DNA of 60,000 nt from Strigamia acuminata. Taxonomy: Eukaryota; Arthropoda; Chilopoda; Geophilomorpha; Linotaeniidae. Position numbers and translations under genes: made by a program. Position 1 is the first letter of the stretch; each line of letters begins with the position of its first letter. Below the pieces are notes generated by a model. The model was not told the DNA's origin and searched no databases. It saw nothing but the letters and a program-made list of their open reading frames with translations. This document shows, piece by piece, positions 39,771-48,400 of this stretch. The stretch covers positions 7,938,001-7,998,000 of the forward strand of contig OX442319.1 of NCBI GenBank assembly GCA_949358305.1, given 5' to 3'.

Positions 39771-42700
39771 ACATTCAGAGACATTGGTCTTGTGGTGTTT
39801 GTGCTAAGTCAACTGTGATGAGATCAAAAGTCTATTCTCCCAAATCATCGGTTGGATGTTTCTAAAACTTACATTGGAGCCTTCTACTAAGGTTTAAACA
39901 CTATTTCTGAACATTCAGAGACATTGGTCTTGTGGTGTTTGTGCTAAGTCAACTGCGATGTGAAATGAGCTCAAAATTTTTTTTTCAAAATTTATTGCTT
40001 GGGTGTTGCTAAAACTGATATTGAAGGCTTCTACTAAGGTTTAAACACTATTTCTGAACATTCAGAGACATTGGACTTGTGATGTTTGTGCTAAGTCAAC
40101 TGTGATGAGATCAAAAGTCTATTCTCCCAAATCATCAGTTGGATGTTTCTAAAACTTACATTGGAGCCTTCTACTAAGGTTTAAACACTATTTCTGAACA
40201 TTTAGAGACATTGGTCTTGTGGTGTTTGTGCTAAGTCAACTGTGATGAGATCAAAAGTCTATTCTCCCAAATCATTGGTTGGATGTTTCTAAAACTTACA
40301 TTGGAGCCTTCTACTAAGGTTTAAACACTATTTCTGAACATTCAGAGACATTGGTCTTGTGGTGTTTGTGCTAAGTCAACTGTGATGAGATCAAAAGTCT
40401 ATTCTCCCAAATCATCGGTTGAATGTTTCTAAAACTTACATTGGAGCCTTCTACTAAGGTTTAAACACTATTTCTGAACATTCAGAGACATTGGTCTTGT
40501 GGTGTTTGTGCTAAGTCAACTGCGATGTGAAATAAGCTCAAAATTTTTTTTTCAAAGTTTATTGCTTGGGTGTTGCTAAAACTTACATTGAAGGCTTCTA
40601 CTAAGGTTTAAACACTATTTCTAAACATTCAGAGACATTGGTCTTGTGGTGTTTGTGCTAAGTCAACTGTGATGAGATCAAAAGTCTATTCTCCCAAATC
40701 ATCGGTTGGATGTTTCTAAAACTTACATTGGAGCCTTCTACTAAGGTTTAAACACTATTTCTGAACATTCAGAGACATTGGACTTGTGGTGTTTGTGCTA
40801 AGTCAACTGCGATGTAAAATGAGCTCAAAATTTTTTTTTCAAAATTTATTGCTTAGGTGTTGCTAAAACTTATATTAAAGGCTTCTACTAAGGTTTAAAC
40901 ACTATTTCTGAACATTCAGAGACATTGGTCTTGTGGTGTTTGTGCTAAGTCAACTGCGATGTAAAATGAGCTCAAAATTTTTTTTTCAAAATTTAATGCT
41001 TGGGTGTTGCTAAAACTTATATTGAAGGCTTCTACTAAGGTTTAAACACTATTTCTGAACATTCAGAGACATTGGACTTGTGGTGTTTGTGCTAAGTCAA
41101 CTGTGATGAGATCAAAAGTCTATTCTCCCAAATCATTGGTTGGATGTTTCTAAAACTTACATTGGAGCCTTCTACTAAGGTTTAAACACTATTTCTGAAC
41201 ATTCAGAGACATTGGTCTTGTAGTGTTTGTGCTAAGTCAACTGTGATGAGATCAAAAGTCTATTCTCCCAAATCATTGGTTGGATGTTTCTAAAACTTAC
41301 ATTGGAGCCTTCTACTAAGGTTTAAACACTATTTCTGAACATTCAGAGACATTGGTCTTGTAGTGTTTGTGCTAAGTCAACTGTGATGAGATCAAAAGTC
41401 TATTCTCCCAAATCATTGGTTGGATGTTTCTAAAACTTACATTGGAGCCTTCTACTAAGGTTTAAACACTATTTCTGAACATTCAGAGACATTGGTCTTG
41501 TGGTGTTTGTGCTAAGTCAACTGTGATGAGATCAAAAGTCTATTCTCCCAAATCATCGGTTGAATGTTTCTAAAACTTACATTGGAGCCTTCTACTAAGG
41601 TTTAAACACTATTTCTGAACATTCAGAGACATTGGTCTTGTGGTGTTTGTGCTAAGTCAACTGTGATGAGATCAAAAGTCTATTCTCCCAAATCATCGGT
41701 TGGATGTTTCTAAAACTTACATTGGAGCCTTCTACTAAGGTTTAAACACTATTTCTGAACATTCAGAGACATTGGTCTTGTGGTGTTTGTGCTAAGTCAA
41801 CTGCGATGTGAAATAAGCTCAAAATTTTTTTTTCAAAGTTTATTGCTTGGGTGTTGCTAAAACTTACATTGAAGGCTTCTACTAAGGTTTAAACACTATT
41901 TCTAAACATTCAGAGACATTGGTCTTGTGGTGTTTGTGCTAAGTCAACTGTGATGAGATCAAAAGTCTATTCTCCCAAATCATCGGTTGGATGTTTCTAA
42001 AACTTACATTGGAGCCTTCTACTAAGGTTTAAACACTATTTCTGAACATTCAGAGACATTGGACTTGTGGTGTTTGTGCTAAGTCAACTGCGATGTAAAA
42101 TGAGCTCAAAATTTTTTTTTCAAAATTTATTGCTTAGGTGTTGCTAAAACTTATATTAAAGGCTTCTATTAAGGTTTAAACACTATTTCTGAACATTCAG
42201 AGACATTGGTCTTGTGGTGTTTGTGCTAAGTCAACTGCGATGTAAAATGAGCTCAAAATTTTTTTTTCAAAATTTAATGCTTGGGTGTTGCTAAAACTTA
42301 TATTGAAGGCTTCTACTAAGGTTTAAACACTATTTCTGAACATTCAGAGACATTGGACTTGTGGTGTTTGTGCTAAGTCAACTGTGATGAGATCAAAAGT
42401 CTATTCTCCCAAATCATTGGTTGGATGTTTCTAAAACTTACATTGGAGCCTTCTACTAAGGTTTAAACACTATTTCTGAACATTCAGAGACATTGGTCTT
42501 GTGGTGTTTGTGCTAAGTCAACTGTGATGAGATCAAAAGTCTATTCTCCCAAATCATTGGTTGGATGTTTCTAAAACTTACATTGGAGCCTTCTACTAAG
42601 GTTTAAACACTATTTCTGAACATTTAGAGACATTGGTCTTGTGGTGTTTGTGCTAAGTCAACTGTGATGAGATCAAAAGTCTATTCTCCCAAAAGATCGG

Positions 42701-43892
42701 TTGAATGTTTCTAAAACTTACATTGGAGCCTTCTACTAAGGTTTAAACACTATTTCTGAACATTCAGAGACATTGGTCTTGTGGTGTTTGTGCTAAGTCA
42801 ACTGTGATGAGATCAAAAGTCTATTCTCCCAAATCATCGGTTAAATGTTTCTAAAACTTACATTGGAGCCTTCTACTAAGGTTTAAACACTATTTCTGAA
42901 CATTCAGAGACATTGGTCTTGTGGTGTTTGTGCTAAGTCAACTGTGATGAGATCAAAAGTCTATTCTCCCAAATCATCGGTTGGATGTTTCTAAAACTTA
43001 CATTGGAGCCTTCTACTAAGGTTTAAACACTATTTCTGAACATTCAGAGACATTGGTCTTGTGGTGTTTGTGCTAAGTCAACTGTGATGAGATCAAAAGT
43101 CTATTCTCCCAAATCATTGGTTGGATGTTTCTAAAACTTACATTGGAGCCTTCTACTAAGGTTTAAACACTATTTCTGAACATTCAGAGACATTGGTCTT
43201 GTGGTGTTTGTGCTAAGTCAACTGTGATGAGATCAAAAGTCTATTCTCCCAAATCATTGGTTGGATGTTTCTAAAACTTACATTGGAGCCTTCTACTAAG
43301 GTTTAAACACTATTTCTGAACATTCAGAGACATTGGTCTTGTGGTGTTTGTGCTAAGTCAACTGTGATGAGATCAAAAGTCTATTCTCCCAAATCATCGG
43401 TTAAATGTTATAAAACTTACATTGGAGCCTTCTACTAAGGTTTAAACACTATTTCTGAACATTCAGAGACATTGGTCTTGTGGTGTTTGTGCTAAGTCAA
43501 CTGTGATGAGATCAAAAGTCTATTCTCCCAAATCATCGGTTGGATGTTTCTAAAACTTACATTGGAGCCTTCTACTAAGGTTTAAACACTATTTATGAAC
43601 ATTCAGAGACATTGGTCTTGTGGTGTTTGTGCTAAGTCAACTGTGATGAGATCAAAAGTCTATTCTCCCAAATCATTGGTTGGATGTTTCTAAAACTTAC
43701 ATTGGAGCCTTCTACTAAGGTTTAAACACTATTTCTGAACATTCAGAGACATTGGTCTTGTGGTGTTTGTGCTAAGTCAACTGTGATGAGATCAAAAGTC
43801 TATTCTCCCAAATCATTGGTTGGATGTTTCTAAAACTTACATTGGAGCCTTCTACTAAGGTTTAAACACTATTTCTGAACATTCAGAGACAT

Positions 43893-43906
43893 TGGTCTTG
43901 TTGCAG
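43893..43906 (+). promoter_or_regulatory. Possible 3' splice site at the satellite edge
   Basis: The last satellite monomer breaks off in TTGGTCTTG and runs into TTGCAG followed by GT. This has the shape of a eukaryotic acceptor site, although the pyrimidine tract is short. It sits exactly where unique sequence begins and opens into the exon-like stretch downstream. It may be chance. Confidence 0.35.
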
Positions 43907-44122
43907 GTCAACAAGACAGATAGAAAGGAATGGCGATGCGTATCCAAATTCAAGACACTTGAGCTCGCCCAAGGTCGTATGGCGTGGCTAGTACGAAAAT
44001 CGCACTGGAGAGCAATAAATCCGCAACAAATGGCATTGTTGTACCGCTGGAACAATGTGGAGAACACCTGCACCAAGTATCCAATAGGTGGCGGAAACAT
44101 AAGTTGGCCTGAGAATTTTTAA
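43907..44122 (+). CDS. Candidate 3'-terminal exon of an unknown gene
   Basis: After the possible acceptor the frame stays open for 71 codons and ends in TAA at 44,120-44,122. AATAAA signals follow 30-57 bases later. The peptide is rich in W, K and R (it includes KEWRCVSKF, MAWLVRKSHWRA and LYRWNNVENTC). No ATG lies at the 5' end of the open frame, so it would need an upstream exon, which would be far to the left beyond at least 43.9 kb of satellite. The WRC start vaguely recalls FLYWCH-type fingers, but the further Cys and His ligands are not visible, so I do not assign it. It could also be a pseudo-exon or chance open frame. Confidence 0.35.
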   Translation, partial: VNKTDRKEWRCVSKFKTLELAQGRMAWLVRKSHWRAINPQQMALLYRWNNVENTCTKYPIGGGNISWPENF

Positions 44123-44152
44123 ACTACTCACTACACATTGAATGTGTTTGAA

Positions 44153-44179
44153 AATAAACCTAAAACAAGAGCTAATAAA
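44153..44179 (+). terminator. Two AATAAA polyadenylation signals
   Basis: AATAAA occurs at 44,153-44,158 and 44,174-44,179, shortly after the stop codon of the candidate exon. The spacing suits a 3' end, but the region is AT-rich, so the motif is weak evidence alone. Confidence 0.35.
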
Positions 44180-44251
44180 ACACAACACATTTATTCAAAG
44201 GTTGGTTAATAACTGAAGAAATTACAGCAATTAGATTGGTTCTTAGAGAAC

Positions 44252-44263
44252 CGCACATGCGCA
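44252..44263 (+). promoter_or_regulatory. NRF1-like site
   Basis: CGCACATGCGCA resembles the NRF1 palindrome YGCGCAYGCGCR. It lies in a locally CpG-rich segment about 70 bp from the X-box-like palindrome. Confidence 0.3.
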
Positions 44264-44320
44264 GTACCGAATATGGCACGCGCCAGGCCGATAGCGGCGA
44301 AATACAGATACACGAAAGAT

Positions 44321-44340
44321 TCCGTTACCATGGTAACGGA
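44321..44340. promoter_or_regulatory. Perfect 20-bp palindrome, X-box-like (RFX) site
   Basis: TCCGTTACCATGGTAACGGA is identical to its own reverse complement. Its core GTTACC-AT-GGTAAC fits the inverted-repeat X-box pattern bound by RFX winged-helix factors. That it is a functional site is inference. Confidence 0.45.
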
Positions 44341-44695
44341 GGAAACAAGATCACGGCAAAGTTGGCATTTGCTTAAAAATGCACTAAAAATACATTGAAA
44401 TACATTGAAATGACCACAAGAATGCGGTGAACAAAAAAGCTAATCACAACAATGTCAAAAAACACGTTAAACAATGAGATATTAGCAATAAACCGATCTC
44501 GGAAAGAAAGGATTGACGATAGCCAATCACAGGCCAGGAAAATTACATAACGATCACATTTGAATTTCGATCGGTACAAAAGCACAAAATTATCAAAGAA
44601 TACATACTGAATAATAACGCAATGTAATAGTAAATGCAAATTATGTGATATAAAATACAAAAATAACGGTTACATTGTGTAATCGTCGCTTGGGA

Positions 44696-44760
44696 CAAAC
44701 ATGGCGACCGGCGAACATAACAAAGGTGTTGGATCAAACATGGCGTCCGGCGAACATAAC
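44696..44760 (+). repeat. 26-bp direct repeat containing ATGGCG
   Basis: Copies at 44,696-44,721 and 44,735-44,760 (39 bp apart) differ at one base (ATGGCGACC versus ATGGCGTCC) and both end CGGCGAACATAAC. The AACATGGCG core resembles YY1/Pho-type sites. The repeat could be promoter or LTR sequence. Confidence 0.7.
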
Positions 44761-45124
44761 ATCGGCGGCAAAACTACACGAAAAATGAATGTAAAAACAC
44801 TAAAATGTATATAATCAATAAAGTATCGATTAAATTATAAGAATAATTATCAATTCTCTTCACAAAACATCGGAATAAAATACACAGATTGAATAAATAC
44901 GAATTTATCGGCCAAACGAACATTCCCGGCTGCGCTTTTATGGCAGACGGAAACGAACGTTCAAACCAATCAAACGGAACTTCCAAAGCAGTTTTGATGC
45001 ATCTAGATAGAAAGAGCATGTTTTAATTAGTAGAAACGAATGTTTAATAAAATTCCAAATGATTAGAAAAGTACCAAACAAAAGGTTAGAAGACGGAACC
45101 GTAACTTTACGGGAAACAGAAATA

Positions 45125-45155
45125 TGACGTCACTAGCATCGCAATTGTATGCTAG
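45125..45155. promoter_or_regulatory. CRE palindrome plus adjacent inverted repeat
   Basis: TGACGTCA at 45,125-45,132 is a perfect CRE/ATF octamer. It is followed directly by CTAGCAT (45,133-45,139), a 9-base spacer and ATGCTAG (45,149-45,155). Function is unproven. Confidence 0.4.
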
Positions 45156-45446
45156 GTAACGAAATTTGCACCAAAACAGTTCGGAATCAACACAAACTCT
45201 CAAAAAACAAGTGAATAAGTCAATAAATGCACGGAATAAGATATTTGAAATCAATACAAAGCATAAACATTACTGAATATTGAAAAGTATGAATAAAAAT
45301 CAAGTCAAAACATTTTAATAAGCAATAAAAAAATCTGAAAAGTGAAAAATACCAATTAGGCAAAGGAAATTAAAACACTTAAAGATTTTAATCAACTCAA
45401 AGTAAATGGTAAAAATATTGACAATAAAATAGCACAACAATTTCTA

Positions 45447-45464
45447 CGCTGTCTTGCAACAGCG
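45447..45464. other. Small hairpin 3' of the retroelement ORF
   Basis: CGCTGT and ACAGCG form a 6-bp stem around a 6-base loop. The flanks CAATT and AATTG extend the symmetry imperfectly. It lies about 60 bp past the polyprotein stop on the minus strand. Confidence 0.4.
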
Positions 45465-45474
45465 AATTGCCGGC

Positions 45475-48400
45475 GAGAGGACAGAGATGGAGAACCACGC
45501 AAAAAAATCACAAAAGAAAAATCACTCAAGTTCTAGGGCTCTCACATGCTTGACTGACCTTTTCAACTCACGTCCATCGGGTAGCACAACTTTTATCACA
45601 CGGATTTGACCATCCTCACCGGGAAAAATTTCTTTTATCCTGGCAAGTGGCCAAAAATATGGGTTAGTACCCATTTTTTCTAGAAGCACTATTTGGTCTA
45701 CTTTAGGGTTTTTGAAGAACTTATCACCTTTGGATTCATAAAAATTCCTCAATTGCATGAGGTAACTCTTTTTCCAAATTTTCCAGAACTCCCAAATAAA
45801 TTGGCGTCGTTTAATGTCCAGTTTTCTCAAATCGGATTTTTTAATTGCACTCAATTGTTTGTTTATTAGGTATTTAGGCATACCTCCTGTTAAGAAGTTT
45901 TCAGGTGCCAAAATTCTACCACCATCAACACTGTCGGGGACATAAGATAAAGGTTGTGAATTTAGCACTGAACTAATTTCCAGAGCCAAAGTTTGGAGAG
46001 TTTCTAAGTCTACGGTGCTGCGCAACAATGTCTTTCGAAGTTTATCTTTAACAGAGCGGACTAGACGCTCCCACGCTCCGCCCATCCATGGAGACAGCGG
46101 TGGGATGAATGTCCAGAGCACCCTTTTTTCAGATAGGAATGTTTTCACGTCATTATGACCGATGAGTTTCCCCCATGATTGTAATTCGAGGCTTCCGCGC
46201 TCAAACGTCTTACTGTTGTCAGAGAAAATCTTCCCGGGGTATCCGTGGCGTGCCCCAAATCTTCTCATTGCAAGCAAAAACTTTGGCACAGAAAGGTCCT
46301 CTGATACTTCTAAATGTATGGAACGGGTCACCATACACGTAAAAAGCAAGATATATACTTTTTTCTTTTCTTTCTTGTTGCTGCCGACATAAATGGGACC
46401 CAAGTGGTCAACTCCGGTGTTTTGAAATGGCGCCGCTGGTGTCACACGTTCAGCAGGAAGGTCACCCGTTGAAGGGTTGTTGCGTGCAAGTTTTCCTCGT
46501 CGGCAAATCTCACATTCTCGAATAACTGTTTGTATAGTTCTTCGTCCTCTTATAATCCAAAATTGTTCGCGTAGGTGATACAAAGTTTCGCTTATGTCAC
46601 CGTGAAGCAACTCCAAATGCACTTTTTTAATTAACAGTCTTGTTATCCAACTATCATAATGCAAAATAATTGGATACACTTCATCAAATGTCAATAAAGA
46701 TTTTTTCAAGCGGCTACGAAGTCGAAGTAATCCGTCCTCGTCAATGAAGAGCTCGAAATTGCGTAGGGTGGAATGTTTAGACAGTTTTCTTTTGTTTTTC
46801 ACATCATCAATCTCCTCAGAAAAATGTAGTTTCTGGGAAAATTGCAGGATCTTCAATTGGTTGTCCTCTAACTCGAGTGGCGAGAGAGGCTCACCGCGCA
46901 AAAGTTTGTTTTTCCATCGCAAAATATACGAAAAAACTCTCAAAAGTTTGTTGTAATTCCGGAAACGTTTGAAAAATTGTCCAATAAAACTTTCCTTAAC
47001 TTGAATAGTCATCACTACAATTTTTCGTTCCTCTTCTGGAAGAATCTCTTGTATAATTTCTGTTTTTTCTAGTTTTGAGACATCAACTCCAAACCACCAA
47101 AGTTTATTTTGCATCAATGTTTTTGAGTTATGTGGTCGAGTCAATAAATCTGCTGGGTTAAATTCCGTTGGTACGTGAGACCATTGTTCGGGTTTGGTGG
47201 AAGAAATAATTTCTTGAACACGGTTTGAGACGTATGGCTTCCATACGTTCTTGTCCGAATTTATCCAGGCTAGAGTTATGGTGGAGTCCGAGTAGTATCG
47301 CACTTCAGTGACCGGGTAACCGGGAAGAAAGTTTTTTAACAGGTACTTGGTCATTCGCACTCCTACCACTGCTGCAGTTAATTCAAGTCGAGGAAGAGTC
47401 ACTTTTTTCGTCGGCGCAATACGACATTTACTCAACAATAAAGTTCTTTTGCCCTCCAGATTGACGACAAAAATTGAACAGCCAAATGCCTTTGTGCTTG
47501 CGTCACAGAAAACTTCTAAAGTGATGTCTTGACCGGCATAAGTCTGCAGCCAACGTTGTACTTTCAATTCTTTCAATTTTTGTATGTCTTGACTCCATTC
47601 TTCGACTTCTTTTTTCTCTGAGTCAAGAATCTTTTCATCCCAGTTTTTTGTTCTAATCCAGATTGCTTGAACTAGCAGTTTCATTTGAAGCACAACAGGA
47701 GCAATGAGTCCCATTGGATCGAATATGGAAGCCATTAATGAAACAACTTCTCGCTTCGTATTCGGAATTTTTTCAATTGTCGGAATGTTAAACATCATGA
47801 CATCTTCTGCCGTGTTCCACAATATTCCAAGCATTTTTATAATTCCTAAGTCCGAAAACTCCTCTCCTCGCATATGAAAACCTTCTTTTTTCAAATTGTT
47901 GAAGACGTCCTTGCTTGAGGTCGCCCACTTCACGAGGGGAAGCTTTCCGTCGTCTAATATCATTTTCAGTTTCTCGCAATGTGATGTTGTGTCGGCTGTA
48001 AAATCTCCTCCTGACGTCAAATCATCCATGAAGATTCCATCATCGAGTGCGTCGACTTCTTTTGCATGAGTTTCTTCAAATTGTTTCGCTTGTTTCCTAA
48101 TCGTCGCACACAAGAGGAATGGAGAAGAAATGACGCCAAATGGCACGACAATCATTCGCAGAACCATTAGATTATTCCACAAATTTTGCCATGAGTATGG
48201 CTCTTTGAAATAGTCACGAGCGACCCACAAAAAACGTAAAAAGTTTGTTTGAGTTGGGTTGATCATAACCTGGAGAAACGCTTGCTTAATGTCTGCTATT
48301 ATTGGAATACAATAGAGACGGAATCTCACAATAACGAGTATTAAGTCTGGATTAAGGGAGGGTCCCGGAAATAAACAGTCATTGAGGGAAAGTTTCCCCT

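Larger units (their letters stand above)
1..43900. repeat. 140-bp satellite DNA array, about 310 monomers
   Basis: The whole stretch is one head-to-tail tandem repeat with no interruption by other sequence. The basic period is 140 bp (for example the CATTCAGAGACATTGG anchor recurs every 140 bases from 122 on). Variants carrying GGTTAAATGTTATAAAAC, or AAGTAACTG in place of AAGTCAACTG, are 139 bp. Nearly every monomer contains the 8-bp palindrome GTTTAAAC, and most contain the short inverted repeat TGATGAGATCA. Monomers differ mainly at a few diagnostic positions (CATCGGTTGG, CATTGGTTGG, CATTCGTTGG, CATCGGTTAA, CATCAGTTGG, CATCGGTTGA; TCTTGTGG or ACTTGTGG). No open frame of 60 codons exists; 140 is not a multiple of three, so each frame meets every stop. 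The left end lies outside the window. A centromeric or pericentromeric location is plausible but not shown. Confidence 0.98.
44123..45521. other. AT-rich non-coding stretch with scattered motifs
   Basis: No convincing gene is present; open frames on either strand are short and lack recognisable domains. The sequence is single-copy within the window, in sharp contrast to both sides. Part of it may be the 3' untranslated region and 3' LTR of the retroelement on the minus strand, but no matching LTR was found on the other side of the element. Motifs are listed separately. Confidence 0.6.

Noticed and set aside
1-43900. CRISPR-like repeat array
   Set aside because: The repeats are directly contiguous with no unique spacers, the units are 140-147 bp, and the context is eukaryotic.
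43907-44000. FLYWCH zinc finger in the candidate exon
   Set aside because: Only a WRC match is present; the second Cys and the His pair are not found at the expected spacing.
44373-45254. Several short minus-strand open frames rich in F, C and Y
   Set aside because: They are typical of random AT-rich DNA, with overlapping frames, no domains and no codon structure.
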